DNA of 64,000 nucleotides from Porpolomopsis calyptriformis (lineage: Eukaryota; Basidiomycota; Agaricomycetes; Agaricales; Hygrophoraceae): NCBI GenBank assembly GCA_951640195.1, contig OX621174.1, positions 1,240,001-1,304,000 of the forward strand, read 5' to 3'. A program made the translations under genes and the position numbers. The stretch's first letter is position 1. Each line of letters starts with the position of its first letter. Positions 19,780 to 30,164 of the stretch are shown piece by piece. The notes beneath the pieces were generated by a model, which worked only from the letters and a program-made list of their open reading frames with translations, was not told the DNA's origin and did no database searches.

Positions 19780-21586
19780 GTGCTTTCTACCAAGGATTGC
19801 ATTCAGGAGGCTCAGAGCTCTGTTGACAAGGACGCTACTATCTCCCCGACCATCACCCCGTTGACCTTCTCCTCTCTGGGCTATGGCGGCGAGGCCGCGT
19901 CCAGCGCTGCTTCCTACACCCCTGATCCGCACGCTGTCTCTATGGCGGAGGCTCTGCTACTATGCAGGCCTGCATTCTGAGCCCACAAGTAAGGAGCGGT
20001 GGTCCCGGCCCAGGGGACCTGAGGCCCAGTCCCGTTTGAAGGAGTTGCGCGAAGTCTTCACCCATCCGATTGCGAAGGTCTGGAACCATGACTTGGGCTG
20101 GAAGGTTGTCGAGGTTATGGACGCTCACGCGGTCAGTTAATATCCATCATATCGTAGAGTTTGCTAACTGGGATTTCTAGATCCTCTTTACGACAATAGA
20201 CGTTGTTCGTTTCAAGAAGGTTGAGGTCGACGAAGAAGGCGCCGAGGGTGAAGAAGAGGGCAAGGCTAAGAAACCGGTCGTCGGTCCTGTCACCATTTGG
20301 ATTGGTGTCTTCCCTGAGTCTACCTCTGCTACAGCCGCCCACAATGCAGCTCAGAACATCCTAGCCCTTCTCAAGGACTACCAGATTACCAACGTCGACA
20401 TCGACTTCCGTGAGTCCTTCTACACGCGCAAGGTCAGTCCTCAGCTTCTCAAGCCCGTCAATGACCTGGACCCACTCTTCGACGTTGTTAGTCCCCTCAC
20501 TCTTGCCCTCGGCCTCCCCATCTCTACCAAGGCCAGGCCCGACGCTCAGGGGACGATGGCCCTCTACCTCAACGACTACATTCGCCACCCAAGTGGGCCT
20601 CCTAAAGATGTCCTCCTGCTTGGTAAGGGGGCTTTCACCAACCTCATTGATTCGATCAAATTCAGGATCAGACTACACGGCTTCATGGTTAATTACTGGA
20701 GGAAGCAGATTGAAGGGTTCGAGGCGGAGGCGAAGGGCACCAACACTGTCGACATTGAGAATGCTAAGGCTGCCCGGATTGAGACTCAGCGGTTGCTGGA
20801 GAAGGCGGAGAAGGCGATGGAGGCGCTTGGAGTGTTGCTTGATCAGGTCAATAAGGACTGGAAGAAACTCGACAACCGTGTCCTTGGCCATGTCCTCTGC
20901 TCCCCGAAAATCCCCCAGTCCTCCGTGAAACGATGTTCACCGACGCCGAGAGCCATCACTCTCGGCATTGGTGAACATCGTTTCACGGAGGACTGGGGAA
21001 TTTTCCAGGTCGACCATGCCAAGCTCAGTAATGGCTTCCAGGGCAATAAGATGGACCTCGGTGTGTTTTGACTATCTGACTAAGACCGTCTACTAACCTA
21101 AATGTTATTTATATCTAGGAACGGCGAGTTCGCGTACAAATGTTTCCCCAGCGGAGACGCCAACTGGGAGTTCAAATATCCCAAAGATCGTCTGCTTCTA
21201 TGGGCACCACCACCGATGACTTGATGCATAACCCCGACATGTGGGACTCGGACAGCGAACCGTGCTTGTTGGTTGTCAAGTGTGGCAATGCGACTGGCAC
21301 CACCATCGGCCGCGCGAACGGCGTCTTCTCCATCGTTCGCGACTACTTCAACGACATGTCCGTCAACCAGACCTCCATGGAGTGGGGGATAATCAACTAC
21401 GACAGCAAGTCGGAAGTCTTTTCAGAACCTGGCGATTCGGGCTCAGTAATCGCCGACATCCGTTGTCGTATCGGTGGTTCTGGTAAGACGAAGTACCCCG
21501 ATATAACCTATGCCACGCCGTTCTGGTGGCTCCTTGAACGTATCAGGGCCAACGGGTTTCCCAACGCGATCCTCAACTTCTTCTAG
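19780..21586 (+). pseudogene. Decayed trypsin-like (GDSG) protein gene
   Basis: Pieces of one protein lie in changing frames: DCIQEAQSSVDKDATI...DPHAVSMAEAL; then, shifted by one base near 19955, YYAGLHSEPTSKERW and EVFTHPIAKVWNHDLGW. An intron at about 20132-20180 leads to FTTIDVVRFKKVEVDEEG, DPLFDVVSPLTLALGLP, KAFTNLxDSI-type text, a coiled coil and HRFTEDWGIFQVDHAKL. After another intron comes EFAYKCFPSGDANWEFKYP, then a second one-base shift near 21200 to DDLMHNPDMWDSDSEPCLLV, TSMEWGIINYD and FSEPGDSGSVIAD (active Ser). Relatives carry an ARHV-type histidine motif between GTMALYL and the KDVLLLG block; it is absent here. An inverted repeat at 20907-21004 adds foreign residues. These lesions together indicate a pseudogene. 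Confidence 0.7.
20907..21004. repeat. 98-bp palindrome inside the trypsin-like pseudogene
   Basis: The arms are 20907-20952 and 20959-21004, 46 nt each, differing at only three positions (all transitions), with a 6-nt spacer ccatca. The right arm encodes the conserved-looking GIGEHRFTEDWGIF segment. The left arm is its inverted copy and encodes unrelated residues (PQSSVKRCSPTP) without breaking the frame. Confidence 0.9.
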
Positions 21587-21741
21587 GCCTCTCGACATCG
21601 ACAACGACATCGAAGATCGTTTTTTTCTGCGACTTCTTTATCTATTGGTTGGTTGTTAATGCAGACGAGTGCTTGGACTAGTGGACTCGTCGTTTAGGTT
21701 CGTCTCATTAGGGCCTGGACAGTAATGTAAAGTGGCTAACT

Positions 21742-22203
21742 TTGCCACTGGAGGGTAGTAGAATGCGAATGGACATCGGAGCTGACACCCAGACTGCACC
21801 CGAGGACCATCCACTCAGTGACGTAATGAGCAACGCCATCGTTCATAACCACCATCTGGCAAGCCTAATGGAAGAGCCTTCCGCTAAACCCACACTCGAA
21901 CCCACTCTGGAAACTGTACCAAATGACATCGATGATGCCACCCACACTCGCCTAGACCAGGAAGTACTCAAACGGGTGGATGGTTATGATCCTGCCAAGA
22001 TAACCTATTCTGCTCTCCTTCTTACCATGATTGTTGCATTCTCTGCCGATAAGCTCGACCCAACCTATTCCCGAGCTATCGAAGCACTGGAATTGGTTAA
22101 AGAGCATCCAGCATTGGTGGGTAAGCTTCATGTGGCGTGGACAACCAAAACATTCAAAGAGATACGGAATCTGAGTGTGTACAATTCCACATTAGACTCT
22201 TAG
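21742..22203 (+). CDS. Hypothetical protein, 153 aa, doubtful
   Basis: This is an uninterrupted frame starting MPLEGSRMRMDIGADTQT, with acidic and His-rich composition (HNHHLASLMEEPS), a small internal duplication (PTLEPTLETV) and a helical C-terminal half (TYSRAIEALELVKEHPALV). No family is recognised. It sits between two decayed genes, so it may be a transposon or gene remnant rather than a functional gene. Confidence 0.3.
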   Translation: MPLEGSRMRMDIGADTQTAPEDHPLSDVMSNAIVHNHHLASLMEEPSAKPTLEPTLETVPNDIDDATHTRLDQEVLKRVDGYDPAKITYSALLLTMIVAFSADKLDPTYSRAIEALELVKEHPALVGKLHVAWTTKTFKEIRNLSVYNSTLDS

Positions 22204-22399
22204 CATCCATAGCACTGATGATGCCTGGCGTCATTCTCCAGAGATTCTCCGCCCCTGATTGGGTGTGTGCAGACCTATAATCTTGCAAATTTTTTTTCAA
22301 AGAGGACTCATTCACGATCAAGCTTTCTATACAAATTGATTTTGACTGTAACGTGATATTCTAAAAGTGCATGAATTGCTTTATATTTGAATTCTGTGT

Positions 22400-23366
22400 C
22401 AGCAAGACTTCCGCGACTACATCCTTTCAGATTTGACAACACAATGAGTATGGACAGACAGGATCGGGTTGAATCTCCAACAACATTCTGCTCGCGAAAT
22501 GATTGATCCTGCACCATGTGAATGCCAAAACATCGTAGAGATCAGGTAGACGAACCAGGCGGTTCTACGCAGCCAAGTCTTCATGACAGCATTTGATATA
22601 GGAAACAACTTCATCTGTGGTGGGCCGGCGCTCAGGGTGTCCTGGAGTTATTCAACAGAAGGTCGGGATCCGCCATCGTGGCACTGCTTGTAAAGCATCT
22701 CCAGGGGTGCCGCAGGCTCGGATACTTGCGAGCCAGTCCGAAGTTGCCAGGGTAGCATGAGTTGTCTGATGAGCGAGCGGAGGAGAAAACCTTGAAGTTG
22801 TGGTTCGTTATGTGAAGTGCCATCGAAAAAGACGTAGGCCGATGTCGACGATATATCTTCCTCGCAGATACTGATAATATCCTCAATGATTGATGCACTG
22901 CGAGATGATGTCGGTGTGGGTGACTTCTTGATTTCAACAATTCTACTGACCTTAAGAAAGTCTTCCCACATCTGGCTGTATAAGAACCTTAGGAACCAAT
23001 CGCATGTCTTGTTGGACTCTGGGCACAACTTACGCCTTCCGTCGACCCACAAGAATGAATTCGCTTCCGTTTTCCAACGCTGATATGGTTCGCCGTTGAT
23101 GAACCAGGCACTGGTCATGGCAGCACGATTTTTCAGTGCCCATTGGTACGTGTGGTGGGAATGAATGCGTGATGAACTTTTCGGACGTCAGTCTTCAGCA
23201 TTTCGGCAGATCGCGCTACCCACCTTCGTTCTTCAAGGAATAAGTAATGTTGTACTGATATTGATTTCCTCCAGTGTGATTCCGCAGAGATCCAATTGTC
23301 GTATCCAGAGCTTGGGCAGTAGTCCAGCATCACCCTGGTGGTGGCGTCGCACACGTGTGGGTCCAT
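22400..23366 (-). pseudogene. NACHT-type P-loop NTPase fragment, degenerate
   Basis: Minus-strand text includes WFINGEPYQRWKTEANSFLW, then a position where NACHT proteins have PGxGKT but which reads CPESNKT, then SIIEDIISICEE, SAYVFFDGTSHNEPQLQGF, LLRSLIRQLML and EMLYKQCHDGGSRPS. This matches the N-terminal part of ankyrin-linked NACHT proteins (the Trp-Lys segment, P-loop, IIEDI helix and SLIRQL). Nothing recognisable as Walker B (LDALDEC) follows; downstream minus-strand frames are broken. The damaged P-loop and lack of a continuing domain argue for a relic. Confidence 0.55.
23308..23352 (+). repeat. Solo copy of the Harbinger terminal sequence
   Basis: The stretch starting gagcttgggcagtagtccag and continuing with gtggtggcgtcgcacacgtg resembles the left end of the Harbinger element at 5396-5450 (gagcttggacagcaattcag ... 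cggtggcgtcggacacgtg), in the same orientation. It lies at the upstream edge of the NACHT relic and may mark a decayed or non-autonomous insertion. Confidence 0.45.
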
Positions 23367-23721
23367 GTGGGTCCCATGTACCGGGATGCAGGCAAACGAC
23401 GCTTACCCTATTCCTTTAGCCATAGTAATGGGTGGCTTAAGTAACGATACTGGTAAAGGTTTGGAGCAGTCTGTTTTGCCATTCGCGCCGTGTAGTAAGA
23501 GAGGAGTTCATGAAAATTTAAGGTGTTAGACGCTATCCAGTAGGTAATAGAGGTCCCCCGACAAGAACTGGGTGAATATTCATGGTGGATTAGTCTGGAG
23601 TTATTCACCGTAGAGCGTTGTGAGATCGGATGCTGGAACGAGTTCGGTGCAGCGTGACGCGTCTCTTCGGAAATACAACACGTCATCAAAAACAAATCCG
23701 CGCGGTGGATTCCTGATCACT
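23367..23721. other. Intergenic region upstream of MON2
   Basis: About 350 nt with no recognised gene. It should hold the MON2 promoter; no distinctive motif was identified. Confidence 0.4.
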
Positions 23722-26700
23722 ATGAGTTCTCTCGCTTTTCTGGTGACGGAACTGCAAGTGCGACATAACTTTCATCTTACCCCGAAGTCGTTTTCATTGA
23801 CGGTTATCGTCACAGTCCTTGGCCAGCGAAACCAAGAGGAAGCATCCAGAGATACGAGAGGTGGCGCCATTCTACTTTCTGCGTATTGTCGAACACAACA
23901 CAACTGACTGAGCCATCTGAGCCAGGCAGCTGAAAAATCTCTTGCCATCCTCAGGGCGTCTCCTGAGCAGGCAACCGCTAATTTAGCGTCAGGTCCAGCA
24001 TTTTTCTTTAGATTTCACGAAGTCCTAGCTCATTCACACCTCAGATGGCCCACAGTCGGATGAATTGCTAAAACCCGTGTTCATGGGCTGTGGAACCAAA
24101 AATGCGAAAGTCGTTGCTATATCATTAGGTTCACTCCAGCGTCTCATCGCCCTCAGAGCTGTTCCGCAACGCGTGGTGCCGTTGATCATCAGTACCATGA
24201 GTGCCGCCGTAAGTCAGGGCGTTGATATACAGCTGCGAATCTTGCAGACTTTGCTCTCGCTTATCACAAATTTTCCTGCTGTTCATGGTGCCCTTCTGGG
24301 AGATGTATGTCGACTATTTCTCGCTGTTTTAGGATTGCCAACGCTAATAAATATCCGCGCGTGAAGGCTCTATTACTGTGCTTCAAGCTGCAAGAATCAA
24401 GGATTGCGGTTGTCTCTTCTACAGCCGCAGCTACCCTCCGACAACTTGTCATGTTCGTCGTGGATAAGATGGCAGACGAGGACCGACTAGGGACTCTCGA
24501 TCCCCAGGAACTAACCGAGGTCGCATTGCCGGATGGAACAACCAAGGCTCTAGGACCTTCTGCTCGAGATGCTTTCTCTGTCCTGGAGGATTTGTGCCTG
24601 CTTGCGAATTCCGAGAAACCGCATTTTCTCAAGCTCGATTTCTTACACAAGACTTTCGCTCTCGAATTAATCGAAAGTGTGCTGACTAACTACCACGATC
24701 TCTTCCGGAAGGTAATGTAATTCGGGAGCATGCTTATCCGGTTCTACTCAATGTTTACGTGCATGTAGCATCCAGACCTTCTCTTACTCCTACAACTTCA
24801 TCTGTGTCCACTATTACTGAAGGCTCTATCGGATCGACCATTGTTTCCCCTAACTTTGCGTTGCACTCGCGTCGTCTTTCTTCTATTGAAGCAGTTCTCT
24901 TCGGAATTACCGACAGAGTCAGAAGTATTTCTAGCATTTCTCATCAAAGCCATCGGCGATGAGACAGATGCTAGCGTTGACTCTGCACCACATGGTGTAC
25001 GGCCACTCTGGATGAGAGTGCTCGCAATGGAGATCATACGCGGGTGAGTAACGATGGTGGTTTTGTACTCTGACCCTTTCCTCTGACTGTTTTGTGTAAT
25101 TTCTCTAGTTTATGTAGTGATGCCGACCTGATTCGCCACATATGGGACCGTTATGACGCTCAGCAACCAGGATCAAATATATTTACTTCTCTCATTACGG
25201 CGTTGAAACGCCTAGTGACCGAAAAACCTGCTTTACTCGGCGTCGGGTCTCAAATGTTTGGTGTTGGTGTTCCCTCTCATACTGGTGAAGGCTATGGACT
25301 GGATGTCGGCGGTGTGGCTGGAATGGTGGCCACCGCGGCTAGTGCGACTGTATCTGGCGTAGTAGGAATGATGGCTTCGGGAAACGGATTAAGCTACCAT
25401 GGGTCCTCAATGAAGCTGCAGTGGTAAGAGTCACCTACATCCATCAACTAAACTCTCATTTTTATCTCTTCTTAGTATAGACCAACTTGATAAAGCCGAT
25501 TCACCCTCCATTCCCGAGTCCTATATCTACCTCCTAGGCGTGCAGTGCATCATTTCCCTCTGTGATGGCTTTTTGTCTTTCACAGGGCCACTCTATAATT
25601 CTATTGTCATCCAAAAACCAAGAGCAGCAGGGGACGCCGTTGTCCGTGCTCCGCCAGCTTTTGATCTCTCGACTCTTCCTCAAAGCGACCCGTCCATCAA
25701 ACAACTAGGCATAGTCAGAGACCTGATCGAAAACGGCTGGCCTGCTCTATTGGCAGCCCTTTCATTTATAATATCGACCAATTTGTCAGACGAGCTATTC
25801 GCCGACGTTCTGGCTAGTTATCAGGCTATGACGAACGTGTCCGGCATGTTGGCGCTCGCAACACCGCGTGATGCATTTTTCACCAGTCTCGCAAAATTCG
25901 CTATACCGACTCGAGTAGTGTCGAGCCTAGATTCATACGCGGAGCCAACTAGTCCAAGGTCTGCCGCCGCCCTCTCGGAAAGTCTTGGTCTAAGTGGGCC
26001 AGCGCAACCTCCAGGACTTTCTGAACGAAACATGGCTTGCCTAAAGGTATTGGTGTCCAGCGCGCTCTTCTTGGGCGGTAGTCTTGGGGAAAGCTGGTTT
26101 GGTATCCTCGAAGCTCTCCAGAATGCGGACTATATTTTAACATCTAAGGGCGTTCAGTCAGCACCAGGCAAACGGAATACGTTTAGTCAAGGCGCCAGTG
26201 GGACAAGTTCTAGCCGTTCCGTTTCTTCTGGATCCTTATTGCAGGGTGGGGGGAATGCGCCACAGCAGGGTGGCCGTCACGCCCTGCTGCAGGATTTAGA
26301 TACGGAGACTTTGCAGAATGCAATACAACGCCTCTTCGATGCGTCGAAGAATCTGGAAGATTCCGCCTTTTCCGATTTTATTAATGCCCTTTGTAGGCTA
26401 AGCTCCGAAATGGTGGGGATGCAGTCTGATGGGAGCAAAACAACAATGGTTGAATCGGATAGTATCGAGGAGGTACTGAGCACGGCAGTTCTGTCTCCCC
26501 GGAAGGATCCTGCTCATCGGCGGCGTGTCAGCGGCATCCACCTGCCTCACACTCTGGTAAGCTCCTGGGTTTTTTTTCTTTCGCCATCTTGTGTGCTCTT
26601 ACACCAAACGAACTAGCGATCCGGTGATTTCGGAATTAACAAGTTGGGAAATGTGGCTCTTTTGAACATCCATCGTCTAATATATCGTCCACCTGAAGTC

Positions 26701-29700
26701 GCCTGGAATACCACAACTAAGCATCTTCTCTCTATCATCCGCCTTCCCCTTGCTCCCCAACCCATTCGCATTCAAGCAGCCCGTGTCTTGGATGAGGTTC
26801 TGGTGATTGTTCCACGAAATCTGACAACCTCTGGTGATCTGCAATCGAAGGTCCAACGACAAGTGCTCGATGTGCTTGCACAACAAGTCATCCCAGACAA
26901 TTTTATGGGTGCCGCCAACACGAGCATAGCAGTTGAACTGCGACGGATGGGCTTGGAGACCCTACACAACATTCTTCAGGCTTCGGGACATACCTTGGTT
27001 ATTGGATGGGAGACAATCTTTGAAATGTTGGGCAGTGTTTGCAAGCCTCCTCCTCCACCTCAGTCACCATCTGTCGATTCACTATCAGCTCTCAGTTCTG
27101 CGCCCCCTTCGTTGTCACGAACTACCCCTCTATTCATTGGTTCGGGGAATTCTACCGAAAAGAGTTATACAGCCCTCGTTAAAATTGCATTCCAGTCGTT
27201 GACGCTTGTATGCGACTCATTGTCGTTACTTTCTCCTGAACATCTCCGTTTGTGCATCAGTACATTGGGTCAGTTTGGGCGTCAGGCGGATGCGAACATT
27301 GCTCTGACGGCGGCCGAAAGTCTTTTGTGGAGCGTTTCAGACGCTATCCAGTATAGGCGCAAGGATGTGGACAAAGAACCCGAATACAGTTTGTTGTGGA
27401 TGTTTCTTCTTCTGGAAGTACTCGGACTTTGCTCGGACGCCAGGCCGGAGGTTCGAGTTGGTGCAATACAAACCCTGTTCCGCGCAATGCAGCTATATGG
27501 TGCAAGTTTGCGTCTGGAAACATGGGAGGACTGCATCTGGAAAGTAACGTTCCCTTTGCTGGACTCCATCACAAGCAAAACTCGGCACTACGCCGCCCTC
27601 TCCTCACCGACCTCTCCCGCCGCCTCTTCTCCAAGCCTGAAGCTCCCTGACCCGCCGGCAGCTATCTCACCTGAACAGGCGTGGGACGACTCCGAGGCAC
27701 TTGCCCTCCAATCCATAGGTTCTATCCTGCATGACTTTCTTGTGCTGAAGATCATGCGCATGGACTCCTTCACAAAGGCATGGGATGTTTTCGTGGGCCA
27801 TATACAGGACTCGGTGCTTCTCGACAACAGGACCGTGAGTGCGCCTGCGTTGCGGTGTCTGGAGAAGGCCGTTAAAGCATCCTCTGCGGCTGGATTTGAT
27901 TTGAAACCAAGGGTAGCCGAGATTTGGGAACGCGTCTGGAAAACGTGTGATCAGATTGGAGACGCGATCTTGTTGGGGGTGACCCCCGGTTCGCCACTCA
28001 GCCCATTTGCTGGCTCCCGAAGAGTTCAGAAACCGTTTACCCAAGACAGTCTTGTGGCTTTCGTAGACGTCATACAATGTACGCGAGAAGTTAGCAAAGC
28101 CACGGATGGTACAGAGTGGCCGTTGGATCGTCTGACCCGTCTCATGGCCATTCTCAAAGGTATTTCCTCTTCAGTAGCTTGCCAGACTTGCACTGACCAG
28201 CCTCCCAAGGTATTCTTACTTATCCCCATTCACCTGACTATAGGCCTGATGTCGATAGGCTTACACCTGTGCAGGTAAGCTCCCCTTTCTTTACAGTCCA
28301 AACCAATGGGCTCACATTCGTTGCCGTTAGGCCGTCGTACTCGACGCTATGATGAGCATCGATCTATCCGCGAAAGGTTCCCCGTCTTTAGTGATGAAGG
28401 ACCTCTCAGAATACGCCACTCTCCCGTTTTTGGCTGCATTTGACTTGCAACCCGTGACGGCCAATCCACAAGCAAAAGCAGCTCCGAAGCGCGTGACTTA
28501 TATCGCACTCTCCAAAAAGGCGATGCCGAAGCTTGTGGATCTGTACTTGCAATTCAAAAGTAAACTAGAGATTTACGTGGATGGTACTTTGGAGTCAGTT
28601 TTGTCCGTGCGTGACATGTTATTATTGCTTCTCTCGTTATGCTGAACGGCTTTGTTTGCTTTAGGCCTATTCTATCCCAGTCAAGTTGAAGTATGACTGC
28701 CCGCCGCCGTCCAAGTTTGGCAAAGACCCTCCACTTTGGAAGACGGCAACAACGAACTTTTTACGGATTGTAAAAGAATGTGCTCTACAAATTAACTCCT
28801 TCGGAAGTGGTAAGTCTGTTGACACAACCTCCGAATTTGATGGGGGAGACTTATTTCATGAACAGACATCCCAGATGAACGGGTGGAAGGCATCTGGAGA
28901 CAAGTCGTTGATGTTTTTCGTGGAGGTATACTAGCTGATTGGTTACACAATTCCACTCTTAATGTGGGTAAACGTTGCTGATGAAAGCGTTTTTTTCCTT
29001 CCCCTAGCACAGCGGCCGATGCATTCCCACTCGATGAGCAAGACGCTGAGGAAAACTTTGACCTCGCTCTGATCGGCGCACTAGAGATTGACGTGGTACC
29101 ACATTTGGGCGATATGCGGTTACCGGACTCGCTAGTCTCCCAGTTGGGAAGGACATTGCTCCAAGGGAGTCGGCTGCGTGATCCAAATTCCAGCCACTCT
29201 GAATACTCGATATCTCCGTCGCCCGCCCCAAGTATTGTGAATGGCTCTAACGGAGCTGTGCTTAGTTCAAGAAACAGGCCGTCCTTCGAGAGAGAGCGCG
29301 AGAGGGAGGGCATCGATTCCGGATCCCTGGTTCCGCGAGAGCGATTTTCGTTTTGGTGTCTTGACCTTCTTTTCCTGATCTGCTCGGATACAGCAAAAGG
29401 TGAATTGTTGGAAACACGGGTAGTCAAGCTGCTGAACGCAGACGGTTCTAGATCACGAGGCCTCTAGGCGAAGATTGGCCGTGCTGAGCACGCCGTCGCT
29501 ACTTCACCGGTGTCAGAACACTATGGTTGGATATGTGGCGGATGAGTCAATGCGAGGGAATTTGCCATTCCCCAGGTGACTTTTATGTTTTCGTTGATGA
29601 TCGTTTGGCATCCTGACTTGTACCAGGGCCCGTGAAGACGAGCTGATCTATATTTTGCGTAAATTGCTGGAGCTGAGGCTATGGCCAGGGACATTGTGGG

Positions 29701-30120
29701 CCAGTCTGTCGGACACCCCTTCAAAATACTTCCTTGAGCAACCAGGTCGGTTTCTGGGCAGTTTTTGGTTTCCTTATCCACATCTCACGCTTGGCAGCAA
29801 TCGACAATTCGGCATCCCAATCACAGCTCATCGCAGACGCCGTGAAGCGGTCCTCAATAGCACATTTGTTCCACTTCTACCCAGTGTTGTGTGAAATTGC
29901 GTCGATCCCGCGGAAAACGCCTTCAACATGGGTCTTGTCGGACGCATCGCATCAGCATTCTTCGCTCTCTCTCGCTGCGAAATCCGAGGAAACGACTTCA
30001 AGAGGGAGTATCGGCGTTTGTGGTGTCGGCAGTGATGGGAAGGTGGTCGAACTAGACGCGAGAGTGTTGGCGAGGGGTGGTCTGATGGAGATAGGGAAAG
30101 AGATGGGAGTAGGTCGTTAG
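23722..30120 (+). CDS. MON2: MON2, Golgi/endosome trafficking scaffold (Sec7/BIG-related)
   Basis: A long multi-exon gene of roughly 1,800 residues. The start is secured by splicing: MSSLAFLVTELQ, then SLASETKRKHPEIRE, then AAEKSLAILRASPEQA, the canonical MON2 N-terminus (DCB region). LLKPVFMGCGTKNAKVVAIS and QRLIALRAVPQRVVPLII follow, then HPDLLLLLQLHLCPLLLKAL (HUS region), RPLWMRVLAMEIIRG and CSDADLIRHIWDRYD. Later HDS-type repeats include FGRQADANIALTAAESLLWS, DARPEVRVGAIQTLFRAMQ and SILHDFLVLKIMRMDSF. The last exons give LPFPRAREDELIYILRKLLE and ELDARVLARGGLMEIGKEMG. MON2 lacks a Sec7 GEF core and acts with the flippase scaffold Dopey in TGN/endosome trafficking. No lesion was found once introns of 50-70 nt are removed. 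The BAR-like gene begins 45 nt after the stop. Confidence 0.9.
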
Positions 30121-30164
30121 GTAGATTTAGACATGTCCTCATTTGGATATGTTCAATTTCACAA

